From positions 19,831 to 83,830 of the forward strand of contig CAZKAB010000004.1 in the NCBI GenBank assembly GCA_964550615.1: DNA of 64,000 bases. The letters are read 5' to 3'. Below the pieces are notes generated by a model that was not told the DNA's origin, did not search any database, and was given only the letters and a program-made list of their open reading frames with translations. Shown piece after piece: positions 14,466 to 24,111 of this stretch. Source of the DNA: M55B144 sp964550615. GTDB lineage: Bacteria > Bipolaricaulota > Bipolaricaulia > UBA7950 > UBA9294. Position 1 is the stretch's first letter, and each line of letters starts with the position of its first letter. A program made the translations under genes and the position numbers.

Positions 14466-17000
14466 CTACCAACGATCCTCGAACGCCGCCGTTTCTTTCT
14501 CTTCCTGTTGTGGTTCTTCTTGCGGCTCTTGTTGTTGCGGTTCTTGCCGCTCTTGGCGTTCAGTTGTCTTCTGCTCTTCCTCGGGCACGATGCGTCGCAG
14601 CTTGTATCGACCACGATCATCAATGTCGAGAACCTCCACCTTCACCTTGTCGCCGGACTTGACCACGTCGCCCACCCGCCGCACATACTCGTCGGACAAA
14701 GCAGAGATGTGGATCAACCCGGTTACTTCCGATGTGAGTTCTACAAAAGCCCCGTAGTCGGTTGTGTTGGCAATCGTTCCCTCGATGATGTCCCCAACCT
14801 TGATCTCGGTTTCTGGAGCGGCCTTCTTCGAAGAATGTCGGCGGCCGCCGTTATGGCGCGAATGCCCTCCCTGTTGTCTATCACCGGAGGGTGCCTCGTC
14901 CATGCCTTCTGCCACGCGACGAAGATCGGGTCGCCCCATCTTGTCCTCGCCGATAACCTCGATCGTAATCTCATCTCCCGGCTTCACGATGTCGCTTACG
15001 TTATCCACGAATCCCGGCGCCAGGTTGGAAACGTGCACCAATCCTTCATTCCCGTTCTTCAGGTCGACGAACGCGCCGAAGTCGACAATGCGGGTGACTT
15101 TGGTAGTCATCACGGTGCCGACTTCAAGCTCTGCCGTAAGATCTTCTACCCACCGTTTGGCCGCTTGCACCGACTCAACGTCAGCGCTGGCAAACTTCAC
15201 GGTGCCATCGTCCTCAATGTCTATCTGAGCGCCGGTCTCCTCGATGATCTTGCGGATCATCTTTCCACCCGGACCGATCACCAAGCCGATTTTTTCCTGA
15301 GGAATCCGGATCGTCTCCAAGCGCGGCGCATACTGAGACAGCTCAGTCCGCGGCGCGGCAAGCGCTTGCTCCATCTTCGCCAGGATCTCAAGCCTCCCCT
15401 GGCGCGCCTGCTCCAGTGCCTTGCGGAGCGTCTCGCGGCCGATTCCGCCCACCTTCACATCGAGCTGAAAACCGGTGATCCCATCGCGCGTGCCGATGAC
15501 TTTGAAATCCATGTCGCCATGGTGATCCTCGGCACCAAGGATATCGCTCAGGATGACGCGCCGCTGCGTAGCTGCGTCTTCTATCATTCCCATAGCGATT
15601 CCCGCGACCGGCTTCTTGAGCGGTACGCCGGCATCCATCATCGCAAGTGAACCGCTGCAGACAGTTGCCATGGACGAGGAACCGTTCGATTCCAGGATCT
15701 CCGATACGATCCTAATCACGTACGGAAAGTCTTCTTCGCTCGGCAAGACACTGGAAAGCCCACCCTCAGCAAGGTAGCCGTGTCCGATAGCCCGCCTGCC
15801 TGGCGACCCCATCCTCCCCACTTCTCCGACCGAATATGGGGGGAAGTTGTAGTGGAGCATGAACCGTTTCCGGCCCTCTTTCATCATCTGGTCGATAATC
15901 TGCTCGTCACCGCGCGTTGCGCCCAAGGTGGCTATCCCCAAGCTTTGGGTCTCGCCACGCGTGAACAAGGCGGAACCATGCGCGCGTGGGAGAACGCCTA
16001 CCTGGCAAGTGATGGGACGAATCTCATCGGGCCGACGCCCGTCAATGCGCAATCCTCGCTCGAGAATCTGCTGTCGCAGGTATGACTTGTAAAGACTGTC
16101 AACAGCCTGCGCCACTTTCTTCTCCAGCTCCGTCGCTTCGTCAGACGCCAGATCGGTACCAACTATGGTTTCAATCGCGCGGGTGCGGAGTGCGTCGATG
16201 AATGCGTATCTTTCTTTCTTGCTTGCGAGCGTGTGCATCGTCGGAAATTCCGATTCGATGATTGCGCGTACTCGCTCGATCAGATCGAGATCCTCACCGA
16301 CAACAGGCGCGATCTCTTTCTTCACCGGGCGGACGCGCTCGACAAATCGTTCCTGAAGCGCTACAAGCTCCTGGATCGCTCCGTGTGCAAGCCCTATCGC
16401 ACTCACGACCTCGTCCTCAGACAGCTCGTCCATCTTGCCTTCCACCATGGTGACGGTCTGCTTCGTCCCAGCGACAGTCACTTCGACGCCGCCTGTCTCC
16501 TGCACATCAGCATCGGGACTGACAACAACTTCCCCGTCGTTTCTGCCCAACCTCACGCCGGCGATTGGACCGGCGAATGGGGCCTCGGAGATCATCAGTG
16601 CCGTCGATGCTCCAAGGATTCCGAGAATGCTCGGAGGGCAGTCCGATTCGGCAGAGAGGACTGTGGCGACTATCTGCACCTCATCCTTATATCCGTCGGG
16701 AAACAGCGGCCGGATCGGCCGATCGATCATGCGCGCACTGAGGATAGCGACATCGCTCGGTCGTCCCTCACGCTTGAAGAAACCGCCAGGTATCTTCCCG
16801 CTGGCATAGAACCGCTCTTCATAGTCGACGCGGAGCGGAAAATAACCCTTGTCTTCCTTGCTCTCTTGCACACACACCGTCACGAGGACACGCGTGTCCC
16901 CACAACTCGCCAGGACGGCCCCGCTTGCTTGCTTGGCTAACCGCCCGGTTTCCAGGGAAATCTCCTTCCCGTTAAGCTGAATGCTTTCCTTGATTAACAT
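14466..17000 (-). CDS. pnp: Polynucleotide phosphorylase with two S1 domains
   Basis: 844 aa, longer than the usual ~700. Two RNase PH-like halves are followed by KH (IGLVIGPGGKMIRKI, about 556-618) and a first S1 (624-696, VTRIVDFGAFVDLKNGNEGLVHVSNLA). A basic, Ser/His-rich linker leads to a second S1 (732-802, TDYGAFVELTSEVTGLIHISAL) and a Gln/Glu-rich tail ending EDRW. PNPase degrades RNA 3'-5' by phosphorolysis. The extra S1 is the unusual feature. It lies 7 bp after rpsO, with its AGAGGAG site overlapping the rpsO end. Confidence 0.96.
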   Translation of the reverse strand: MLIKESIQLNGKEISLETGRLAKQASGAVLASCGDTRVLVTVCVQESKEDKGYFPLRVDYEERFYASGKIPGGFFKREGRPSDVAILSARMIDRPIRPLFPDGYKDEVQIVATVLSAESDCPPSILGILGASTALMISEAPFAGPIAGVRLGRNDGEVVVSPDADVQETGGVEVTVAGTKQTVTMVEGKMDELSEDEVVSAIGLAHGAIQELVALQERFVERVRPVKKEIAPVVGEDLDLIERVRAIIESEFPTMHTLASKKERYAFIDALRTRAIETIVGTDLASDEATELEKKVAQAVDSLYKSYLRQQILERGLRIDGRRPDEIRPITCQVGVLPRAHGSALFTRGETQSLGIATLGATRGDEQIIDQMMKEGRKRFMLHYNFPPYSVGEVGRMGSPGRRAIGHGYLAEGGLSSVLPSEEDFPYVIRIVSEILESNGSSSMATVCSGSLAMMDAGVPLKKPVAGIAMGMIEDAATQRRVILSDILGAEDHHGDMDFKVIGTRDGITGFQLDVKVGGIGRETLRKALEQARQGRLEILAKMEQALAAPRTELSQYAPRLETIRIPQEKIGLVIGPGGKMIRKIIEETGAQIDIEDDGTVKFASADVESVQAAKRWVEDLTAELEVGTVMTTKVTRIVDFGAFVDLKNGNEGLVHVSNLAPGFVDNVSDIVKPGDEITIEVIGEDKMGRPDLRRVAEGMDEAPSGDRQQGGHSRHNGGRRHSSKKAAPETEIKVGDIIEGTIANTTDYGAFVELTSEVTGLIHISALSDEYVRRVGDVVKSGDKVKVEVLDIDDRGRYKLRRIVPEEEQKTTERQERQEPQQQEPQEEPQQEEKETAAFEDRW

Positions 17001-17007
17001 CTCGCTG

Positions 17008-17280
17008 TTAGACTCCTCTGATTCCTAGACGCTGAATCAATTCCTTGTACGCCGCGAGATCCTGCTTCTTCAGGTATTTCATCAGTCGGCGTCGTTGACC
17101 GACCATCTTGCGCAGTCCTCGCTGAGAGCTGAAATCCTTCCGATGAACGTTCAAGTGTTCGGTGAGCTCTCTGATTTTCTCGGTGAACATGGCGATCTGT
17201 ACCGCCGCTGACCCTGTGTCATTCTCGCTATTACCGTAGTTCTCCGCAATTTCCCTTTTCTTCTCCGTCGTCAGTCCCAT
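17008..17280 (-). CDS. rpsO: 30S ribosomal protein S15
   Basis: 90-aa S15 that binds the central 16S rRNA junction. Typical blocks are TGSAAVQIAMFTEKIRELTEHL and HRKDFSSQRGLRKMVGQRRRLMKYL. A strong AGGAGG precedes the ATG. The 5' region (17281-17342) is rich in C and G runs that can pair (CCCCT...AGGGG), and S15 often represses its own mRNA, so a control structure is possible but not shown. It is the first gene of the rpsO-pnp operon. Confidence 0.97.
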   Translation of the reverse strand: MGLTTEKKREIAENYGNSENDTGSAAVQIAMFTEKIRELTEHLNVHRKDFSSQRGLRKMVGQRRRLMKYLKKQDLAAYKELIQRLGIRGV

Positions 17281-17342
17281 CTGTTCCTCCTTCTCTCCCG
17301 CTTCCGAGGGAGGGATTACCCCTTCCCCCAGGAGGGGATCGA

Positions 17343-18623
17343 TCAGTTGATGCAGTGTCTCGATCTTCTCTTGACTTCGTACTTCACTCGCTCCTCATCT
17401 ATTGTGAGAAGCTCCCTGTCGCGCAGGAGAAACTCTCCCGCTACGATCACGTCTGTCACGCTGTCGGCGTGCGCCGCATAAACAAGAGTGGTAACCGGCT
17501 CATACGCCGGCACGGTATCGACCCGATCCAGATCGATGAGGATCAGATCCGCGTCTTCACCCACGGCGATCTCCCGCGCTCCCGAGCCGAGCGCCGCCGC
17601 GCCACACTCCGTCGCCATCCGTACTGCTTCTCTCGCTGGGATGGCCGTCGGATCCTTGAGAGAACCCTTTTGAAACAGTGAAGCGAATCTCATCTCTTCC
17701 ATCATGTCGAGGCTGTTATTGGATGCCGCGCCATCCGTTCCCAGAGCAACCCTTGCCCCCGCCGATCGAAGCGCCACAATCGGCGCATTTCCATTCCCAA
17801 GTTTAGCATTACTCTTCGGGCAATGCACGACCGTCACGTTTCGTTCCGCCAGCCGCTCTATCTCTTCTTGGTCGACATGCACGCAGTGCGCGGCAAGCGT
17901 GGGGACCGCGAACACTCCCAGTCGATCAAGAGCACGTACCGGCGTTTCATTCCATTCCTCTCGGCATCTGTCTACTTCCTCCCGCGTCTCGGAGAGATGA
18001 ATGTGAAGCGGCACATCCCGCTCTTGCGCCAGGTTGATGACCGCTCTCCATGTCTCCTTGCCACAGGTATACACGGCATGTGGGCTGACTGCGGTTCGTA
18101 TCCTCCCGTCGGCAGCGCCTTGCCACCGATCGATGATCCCGCTCGCTCGCTCCATCTCCTGCTTCCCGTGCTTGTCGAGTGTCTGCGCGACAATCCCGTA
18201 GGAGAGCAATGCGCGGATGCCGGAGTCTGTCACTGCGCGGCCAATGGCGCCTGTGTGAAAGTACATGTCGGCGAATTGCGTCGTCCCTCCCTTGAGCATC
18301 TCAGCGATGCCAAGGAGGGATCCCCAATAGACATCTTCAGATGTCAGTTCACGTTCCGCCGGCCAGATGTAGTCCTCAAGCCATGTACTCAAAGAAATGT
18401 CTTCCGCCAGCCCGCGAAACAGCACCATTGGGAGATGTGTGTGGGCGTTTACGAATCCAGGCACGGCAAGCTTGCCTTCGCCATCTATGATCGTGTCAGT
18501 TTCTGAAACAGGAAGTACGCTCTCGCCGATCGTATCGAGCTTCTTTCCTCTAATCCGTATATCGACCGTCTCGTTCGCCTTACCATCAACGAGAGCAACA
18601 ACATTTCTAAGAACTATCCCCAT
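17343..18623 (-). CDS. Amidohydrolase, MTA/SAH deaminase type
   Basis: 426 aa. Metal ligands are in NAHTHLP (H61, H63), LHIHLSE, AHCVHVD and GTDGAASNNSLDMMEEM, the pattern of MtaD/SsnA-type deaminases acting on 5'-methylthioadenosine, S-adenosylhomocysteine or related purines. The C-terminal beta-sandwich with GEDADLILIDLD is typical. The ATG at 18623 follows AAGGGT, and the upstream in-frame ATG lies across the promoter. It is 62 bp upstream of rpsO on the same strand. The exact substrate is uncertain (guanine or chlorohydrolase relatives are alternatives). Confidence 0.88.
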   Translation of the reverse strand: MGIVLRNVVALVDGKANETVDIRIRGKKLDTIGESVLPVSETDTIIDGEGKLAVPGFVNAHTHLPMVLFRGLAEDISLSTWLEDYIWPAERELTSEDVYWGSLLGIAEMLKGGTTQFADMYFHTGAIGRAVTDSGIRALLSYGIVAQTLDKHGKQEMERASGIIDRWQGAADGRIRTAVSPHAVYTCGKETWRAVINLAQERDVPLHIHLSETREEVDRCREEWNETPVRALDRLGVFAVPTLAAHCVHVDQEEIERLAERNVTVVHCPKSNAKLGNGNAPIVALRSAGARVALGTDGAASNNSLDMMEEMRFASLFQKGSLKDPTAIPAREAVRMATECGAAALGSGAREIAVGEDADLILIDLDRVDTVPAYEPVTTLVYAAHADSVTDVIVAGEFLLRDRELLTIDEERVKYEVKRRSRHCIN

Positions 18624-18653
18624 TGACCCTTCTTCTTCTCTTATCTGTAGGAG

Positions 18654-18682
18654 ATTATAGCGCTTGCTAATCCGCCCCGCAA
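18654..18682 (-). promoter_or_regulatory. Promoter of the amidohydrolase gene
   Basis: On the minus strand, TTGCGG (18682-18677) and a perfect TATAAT (18659-18654) are separated by 17 bp, about 30 bp before the ATG at 18623. Confidence 0.6.
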
Positions 18683-18701
18683 CGAACCACCAATACGGCA
18701 C

Positions 18702-18731
18702 TTGTCCTAATCATGCCCGTTTAACTATAAT
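18702..18731 (+). promoter_or_regulatory. Promoter of yraN-comM
   Basis: TTGTCC (18702-18707) and a perfect TATAAT (18726-18731) with an 18-bp spacer, 9 bp before the yraN ATG. Such a short leader leaves little room for a ribosome site, so the message may be nearly leaderless unless the second ATG (18744) is used. It is divergent from the amidohydrolase promoter. Confidence 0.55.
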
Positions 18732-18740
18732 GAAGACAAG

Positions 18741-19112
18741 ATGATGAACAGAGGGGAGCAGCTTGGCCAGGCAGGAGAAGACATTGCGTGCCAGTACTTG
18801 CGCGAGCAAGGCTATTTGATCATCGACCGGAATTGGCGCTGTCGGTTTGGAGAGATCGATATCATCGCTCGTGACGGCATAGATCTTGCGTTTGTCGAGG
18901 TAAAGAATAGATCGCGCGCCGGATATGGCGGGCCCATCGGCGCACTCACCAGGCAGAAGAAGGATCGCATTATCACGGCTGCCCGCATGTACCTTTCGCA
19001 AACAGAGAGCGATCTGCCGGTCCGCTTCGATCTCGTCGCAATACAAGGACAGGACATCACTCTGCTTAAGGCGGCGTTCGAACTGGAGGACCGATGTACG
19101 CCCGCCTTTTGA
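18741..19112 (+). CDS. yraN: YraN/UPF0102 endonuclease-like protein
   Basis: 123-aa restriction-endonuclease-fold protein. GEQLGQAGEDIACQYLREQGYLIIDRNWRCRFGEIDIIARDG...LAFVEVKNR shows the family's conserved E, GEID and EVK residues, the usual PD-(D/E)xK site. The biological role is not firmly known. It overlaps comM by 19 bp, a common pairing that suggests a DNA-processing role. Confidence 0.93.
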   Translation: MMNRGEQLGQAGEDIACQYLREQGYLIIDRNWRCRFGEIDIIARDGIDLAFVEVKNRSRAGYGGPIGALTRQKKDRIITAARMYLSQTESDLPVRFDLVAIQGQDITLLKAAFELEDRCTPAF

Positions 19113-20626
19113 GTTGCGCTATCGCCGGGGTTGAGGCACGTTTCATAGAGATCCAATGCGACGTCGCCGGTGGATTGCCGGCGTTTCAAATCGTCGGCCT
19201 TCCTGAAAAGGAGGTAAGCGAGAGCAGGGAACGGGTGAGAAGTGCAATCAAGAACTCCGGATATTTCTTCCCCTCCAAGCGGATCACGGCCAACCTTGCC
19301 CCGGCGGATCTCCGCAAGGAGGGGGTGGGGTTCGATCTCCCCACCGCACTCGCCATTCTCCTTGCCTCTGAGCAGATCTCGCAGATGCCGGGTCGGTATC
19401 TCATTGTAGGCGAGCTGTCTCTCAACGGCACGGTGCGCGACATTCCCGGCATGGTCGCAATCGCAATGCTTGCCGCAGATCGCAACCTGGATGGAGTGAT
19501 CGTACCGCGAAAGAACGCAATTGAAGCCGCGCTTGTAGATGACGTGCCCGTCTATCCGGTTGCCAGCCTTGCCGAGGCAGCGGCGTTCATCAGCGGGATC
19601 TCCCCCATCCCTCCGTTCAGGGTCGATCGCGATCAGCTTCTGGAAAAGGCGAAGTCACAGCCGACCGAGGACATCGCCGATGTCAAAGGGCAGGACATGG
19701 CCAAACGCGCGCTCGAGATCGCCGCCTCAGGCGGGCACAATCTCTTATTGAGTGGACCGCCGGGCGCGGGGAAGAGCATGCTCGCTCGCTGTCTACCCGG
19801 TATTCTCCCTTGTTTGTCGTTCGAGGAGACACTCGAGGTGACGCGCATCCACAGCATCGCCGGTCAGATCGAATCGGATGTTCCACTCGTCACCCACCCG
19901 CCGTTTCGCGCTCCGCACCATACCATATCCTACGCAGGCATGGTTGGAGGCGGTCATGGGATCCCCGGACCGGGAGAGATCACGCTTGCACACCACGGGA
20001 TACTATTCTTGGATGAACTCCCCGAGTTCGACCGGCGTGTGCTGGAAACGCTCCGACAACCGCTCGAAGACAGATCGATCCTCCTATCACGCGCAGGCGT
20101 GTCGGTTCGCTACCCGGCCGGATTCACGCTCGTCGGCGCGATGAACCCTTGCCCGTGCGGACACCTGGGCGATCACGTGCATTCATGTACCTGCACGCAC
20201 AACGAGATCCGTCGATATCGAAAGCGACTATCCGGTCCATTCCTCGATCGCATCGACCTGTTTGTCGATGTCCCTCGTCTCACGCCGGAGGAAGTAATCT
20301 CACGTCCACGGGGCGAGTCATCTTCGGCGGTACGGGCTAGAGTAGAGGGGGCAAGACGGATACAATGTAATAGGCTGCGCGACAAGAAGGGACGGTTTGT
20401 AAACGCACAGCTGACGACAAAGGAGGTCGAAGAGCACTGCGTTCTGGACGGGGAGGCCACGGAACTTGTCAGGATGGCAATCAGGAAGCTGGGCTTGAGT
20501 GCGCGCGCCTATGCACGGACACTCAGAGTGGCGCGCACGATAGCCGACTTGGACAATGTGGAACGGATAAGGAGCGCGCATGTCGCAGAAGCGATGCAGT
20601 ACCGTTCGACCGATGATCCGCCTTAG
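19094..20626 (+). CDS. comM: ComM/YifB-family AAA+ ATPase
   Basis: 510 aa. An N-terminal Lon-S5-like domain (SCAIAGVEARFIEIQCDVAGGLPAFQIVGLP) is followed by a Mg-chelatase-type AAA+ module with Walker A GPPGAGKS (about 221-228), Walker B ILFLDELPEF and the zinc-like CPCGHLGDHVHSCTC segment. ComM is a branch-migration helicase in natural transformation of Gram-negatives. Uptake genes are not visible here, so a role in transformation is only likely. Its start lies inside yraN. Confidence 0.95.
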   Translation: MYARLLSCAIAGVEARFIEIQCDVAGGLPAFQIVGLPEKEVSESRERVRSAIKNSGYFFPSKRITANLAPADLRKEGVGFDLPTALAILLASEQISQMPGRYLIVGELSLNGTVRDIPGMVAIAMLAADRNLDGVIVPRKNAIEAALVDDVPVYPVASLAEAAAFISGISPIPPFRVDRDQLLEKAKSQPTEDIADVKGQDMAKRALEIAASGGHNLLLSGPPGAGKSMLARCLPGILPCLSFEETLEVTRIHSIAGQIESDVPLVTHPPFRAPHHTISYAGMVGGGHGIPGPGEITLAHHGILFLDELPEFDRRVLETLRQPLEDRSILLSRAGVSVRYPAGFTLVGAMNPCPCGHLGDHVHSCTCTHNEIRRYRKRLSGPFLDRIDLFVDVPRLTPEEVISRPRGESSSAVRARVEGARRIQCNRLRDKKGRFVNAQLTTKEVEEHCVLDGEATELVRMAIRKLGLSARAYARTLRVARTIADLDNVERIRSAHVAEAMQYRSTDDPP

Positions 20627-20627
20627 C

Positions 20628-20641
20628 CATGTGCATGGCAC
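20628..20641 (+). terminator. Small hairpin after comM
   Basis: GCCATG-TG-CATGGC directly after the comM stop. It has a 6-bp stem and a very small loop and lacks a U-tract. It might mark the end of the transcript or be incidental. Confidence 0.25.
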
Positions 20642-20761
20642 TAGATCCAGAAACAGAGATTCACGGAAAACACATAACGAATTGCTAAAGTGACTGCAAG
20701 ATGTGGCTCTCATAGGAATTGCACAAACCGGCAAACAAGACCATCATTCGGAGGAGGAGAT

Positions 20762-22927
20762 ATGAGACGGAAACTGTTGTTTATCTTGGGATGCCTCGTA
20801 CTCGTGGGGCTGACAGCGACAGCGACCGACTTTCCGGTTACCGTATCAGGGATCAACATTTCCGGGAACGTGGAGATTAAGACGCATGACATCATGAATG
20901 AGATCCCATTCCATGTCGGTGACGAGATCTCTTCGGACAACCTCAAAGCAGCGTCGCAAGCCATATATGACCTGGGCTGGTTCAATGAAGTCGTCCCTGA
21001 GGTCGATGACAACGGGACTCTGACTTTCAAGCTGAAGGAGAATCCCGTAGTCAAGAAGATAGAAATAACCGGCAATACAAATACAGAACCATTCAATATA
21101 CTCGGCATCACCCTCTTCCGTGCCCGCATCATGACTTCGGACAAGATTCGCAGTATCCTGCGCGACAAAGGGGTAAGGACCGGGAAGATACTGAACAACA
21201 ACTCGCTCAAGGACGGCTTGCAGGCGGTGATCGATGCGTACGACAAGAAGGGCTACGCACTGATTATGGTCGGCAAGGTCACGCCGGGAGAGACGCTGTC
21301 TGTTCAGATTATCGAGGGTAAGATCACGGCGAACGTGGTTTCCGGTCTGTCAACGGTTCCGCAGGAGATTGCGCAGCAAATGATCGATCTCCCTCTCGGG
21401 GAGTGCCTCAAGAAAGCGGCAATTCAAAAGGTCATCGCGCGACTACAGGGTTCGGTCTACTTTTCAGATGTGTCTGTCACCCCGCAACAGGGTGCGACGC
21501 AGGACTCCGTACGCCTGTTGTGGAAGATCACCGAACGCAAGGTGATCGACGCTCCGATCACGATAACCGGGATAGATGTCACGGGTGTCTCCCGCTTCCC
21601 CGTGAACATGGCGACATCCGCTCTCGGGGAACTGCCGCAGGGACCAATCGACAACTACGGATTGCTCCAGGCGCTAAAAGGCTTGTTCGATCTCTACTAC
21701 CGGAACGGATATGTCATGGTCCGGTTTCTCGCCGGTGAGGTTTCCGGGGATCGTCTTCCAATCAAGGTGGAAGAAGGCAAGATCGGAGCGATAGATATCA
21801 CGGGAAACGATCACACCAAGAAATACGTAATCGACAAGGTCCTTGGGATCAAGCAAGGGGATATCCTCAACCGCGGGCGGTTGGCCGTTTCTTATCAGGG
21901 GTTGATGGCGCTCGGTTACTTCAAATCGGTGGACATGAACCCTACCTGGAGCGATGATACCGTTGACCTCGCCATTTCAGTCACAGAAAACACCAAGCTA
22001 GGCGGAATCAACGGATCGCTCGCGTACTCGCCCGATAGCGGCGGACTTGTCGGAAAACTGGACTATAGTCAAAAGAACCTTTTCGGAACCGGGCAGGACC
22101 TTTCCTTCTCCTACAGCCGCGGACTTGTCAATGATCAGAGCGCCACTTGGGATCTTGGATACAGCACGGTCGCGTTCTTCCCCGGATTCAACCGGGTGGG
22201 GCTGGACTTCTATCGCAAGACAAATGAGACAACCAACGACTCAGGAACCGCGACGACGGTCTATACCATAGGCGGAAGTGGCTCGATCAGCTACCCATGG
22301 AGCGACTACACCGATCTCAACCTTGCCTACAAGCACGAAGCCTTTCGTGCCTCCGACGATTCGCTCTGGCAGCCGATCGACTCAATCACAACCGGCATTA
22401 CGTACAACGACGTAAACAACCCCAGCTTCCCGACTGCCGGCAACAGACGTTCCATATCGCTCGAAAAGGCCGGCGGATTCGCCACCGGGCCTGACTATGC
22501 CAAGGTCAACCTAAGCTGGGTTCAATTCACGCCATTGTCGATCAATCTGCCATTCCTGTCCGAGCGCGATCAGGTGCTGGCCATTCGTTTGGTAGGCAAT
22601 TGGGGTGTGCATCTTCCGTACTCTCAGGCATATGACCTAGGCGGTCCGGGGACGATCCGCGGCACAAAGGCAGTCTCGGTGCAACGCCTTGCTTATGCGA
22701 ATTTCGAGTATCGCCTCGCCGTAGTGGAAGGGCTCACAACCTCGCTCTTCTTCGATACCGGCGTCGCACTTGACCGAGTCAACACGACAACAGCCAAAGG
22801 ATCGTTTGGGATAGAATTCGGCATCAACGCCGCCGGCATGTACGTGCGCCTGGATATGGCATGGGTATTGGGACCTGATATGGGCTGGGTTCCGCACTTT
22901 GACTTTGGGTTCAGCCCGATGTTCTAG
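20762..22927 (+). CDS. bamA: Outer-membrane protein assembly factor BamA
   Basis: 721 aa. A signal peptide (MRRKLLFILGCLVLVGLTATA) is followed by POTRA repeats (VSGINISGNVEI..., KKIEITGNTNTEPF..., ITGIDVTGVSRFPV..., IGAIDITGNDHTKKYV) and then a C-terminal 16-strand-type barrel from about residue 400. The barrel contains the loop motif TIRGTKA and ends in a C-terminal Phe, the outer-membrane beta-signal. It inserts barrel proteins into the outer membrane, which makes this organism diderm. The ATG follows GGAGGAGGAGAT, and skp comes 62 bp later. Confidence 0.96.
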   Translation: MRRKLLFILGCLVLVGLTATATDFPVTVSGINISGNVEIKTHDIMNEIPFHVGDEISSDNLKAASQAIYDLGWFNEVVPEVDDNGTLTFKLKENPVVKKIEITGNTNTEPFNILGITLFRARIMTSDKIRSILRDKGVRTGKILNNNSLKDGLQAVIDAYDKKGYALIMVGKVTPGETLSVQIIEGKITANVVSGLSTVPQEIAQQMIDLPLGECLKKAAIQKVIARLQGSVYFSDVSVTPQQGATQDSVRLLWKITERKVIDAPITITGIDVTGVSRFPVNMATSALGELPQGPIDNYGLLQALKGLFDLYYRNGYVMVRFLAGEVSGDRLPIKVEEGKIGAIDITGNDHTKKYVIDKVLGIKQGDILNRGRLAVSYQGLMALGYFKSVDMNPTWSDDTVDLAISVTENTKLGGINGSLAYSPDSGGLVGKLDYSQKNLFGTGQDLSFSYSRGLVNDQSATWDLGYSTVAFFPGFNRVGLDFYRKTNETTNDSGTATTVYTIGGSGSISYPWSDYTDLNLAYKHEAFRASDDSLWQPIDSITTGITYNDVNNPSFPTAGNRRSISLEKAGGFATGPDYAKVNLSWVQFTPLSINLPFLSERDQVLAIRLVGNWGVHLPYSQAYDLGGPGTIRGTKAVSVQRLAYANFEYRLAVVEGLTTSLFFDTGVALDRVNTTTAKGSFGIEFGINAAGMYVRLDMAWVLGPDMGWVPHFDFGFSPMF

Positions 22928-22951
22928 GATGAAAAGAAGAGAGTTCTATCC

Positions 22952-22957
22952 TATAAT
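22952..22957 (+). promoter_or_regulatory. Possible -10 box upstream of skp
   Basis: A perfect TATAAT at 22952-22957, 32 bp before the skp ATG. The hexamer 17 bp upstream (ATGAAA) is a poor -35, so activity is uncertain. Confidence 0.35.
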
Positions 22958-22989
22958 TCAGAATCGTTTTTGCAGAAAAGGAGGAAGAG

Positions 22990-23733
22990 ATGTCTAAGAA
23001 CACGCTAGTCGTTTCAATCGTCGCGTTGCTTCTTGCCGCCGCTGCATTGGTGCTCCAGTTTGTGCTCCCGGCCGGCGAGGGAGCGGATAGCGCTGCCGTT
23101 TCCAGTCTCACTACTCGCGTCAGCGCGCTCGAATCGAATACCGCCACTCCGCTCAAGGTGGCCTACATCAACGCCGAAGACGCGTTTTCGGTGTTTACCA
23201 ATGCGGTGAGCGATCTTCGCCAGAAGGCGATCGATAAGCAGGGCGAGATCGTCAAACTGCAACAGCAGCTCAGCGCAAGCACGATCTCAAATGACGATTA
23301 TAATAGCCAAAACAACCAGTTGCAGGCAGAGCTTCTGCAGGCACAGTTGAACATCGACCTCGGCACAATTGACAAGATGATCGCCTCACCCGGTTTCTCC
23401 GACATGAAGAGCGACCTCCAGAAACTGAAGGACGAGGCGCAGCCGGTCGTCGACGAGATGAAGAACCTCGTCTCCACCGCACGCGTCGGGGTCGTCGATA
23501 CGACCGAGTTCCAAAACCGATATACGCAAGTCAAGAACGCGTTCACACAGCTCGATCAGCTCCTTACGCAGGCAGCAACCGCCAAGATTGTCAAGGCGGC
23601 CAACGACGTCGCCGTTGCGCAAGGGTATGATCTCGTGCTCCGCACCAAGAACGTCATCGTTTACCGCAACACGGCGAAGCTAACCGACATTACTGACCTC
23701 GTCAAGCACGAGCTCGCCGGCTATCTGCAATAG
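22990..23733 (+). CDS. skp: Skp/OmpH-like periplasmic chaperone
   Basis: 247 aa. One N-terminal membrane or signal segment (LVVSIVALLLAAAALVLQFVL) precedes the OmpH motif VAYINAEDAFSVF and a long coiled-coil arm (about 75-200) rich in Gln, Lys and Leu. The closing strand block GYDLVLRTKNVIVYRN...DITDLV matches Skp. It holds unfolded outer-membrane proteins for BamA. It is longer than E. coli Skp (161 aa), with an extended arm and an apparently uncleaved anchor. AAAGGAGGAAGAG precedes the ATG. The bamA-skp order is the classic one. Confidence 0.9.
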   Translation: MSKNTLVVSIVALLLAAAALVLQFVLPAGEGADSAAVSSLTTRVSALESNTATPLKVAYINAEDAFSVFTNAVSDLRQKAIDKQGEIVKLQQQLSASTISNDDYNSQNNQLQAELLQAQLNIDLGTIDKMIASPGFSDMKSDLQKLKDEAQPVVDEMKNLVSTARVGVVDTTEFQNRYTQVKNAFTQLDQLLTQAATAKIVKAANDVAVAQGYDLVLRTKNVIVYRNTAKLTDITDLVKHELAGYLQ

Positions 23734-23740
23734 TCTTGCG

Positions 23741-24111
23741 ATGAAAAGGGATATCGAAGCGATACGTCGCGTGCTGCCCCTGCGATATCCCTATCTTATG
23801 ATCGATCGGATCATGGAAGAGGGAGAGGGGCTCGTCGTCGCAGCAAAGAACGTGACGATCAACGAGCCCTTCTTTCAGGGGCATTTCCCCGAGCCGCTAC
23901 CGGCAGTGATGCCCGGCACGCTCATCTTGGAGGCGATGGCGCAGACAGCGGCGTTTCTTCTCGTGCGAGCGGGTGGCCAAGAGGGATACCTTGTGGGGGT
24001 CGACGAAGCGCGTATCCGAAGGAAAGTAGTTCCCGGCGACCGATTACTACTTAAGGCACAGATGCTGCGTGCACGAGCCGGCATGCTCAAGGCCAAGGTA
24101 GAGGCAACCGT
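23741..24111 (+). CDS. fabZ: 3-hydroxyacyl-ACP dehydratase FabZ, truncated by an assembly gap
   Basis: The first ~123 residues of a hot-dog-fold dehydratase of fatty-acid elongation. LPLRYPYLMIDRI and the catalytic GHFPEPLPAVMPGTLILEAMAQTAA are canonical. The sequence runs into 100 N before the C-terminus, so the end is missing from the assembly, not from the gene. It starts 7 bp after skp, part of bamA-skp-fabZ, the order that continues into lpxA in many diderms. Whether lpx genes follow here is hidden by the gap. Confidence 0.93.

Noticed and set aside
14508..15650. 380-codon plus-strand frame opposite pnp
   Set aside because: Antisense shadow of pnp with no recognisable domain. The pnp frame has full domain support.
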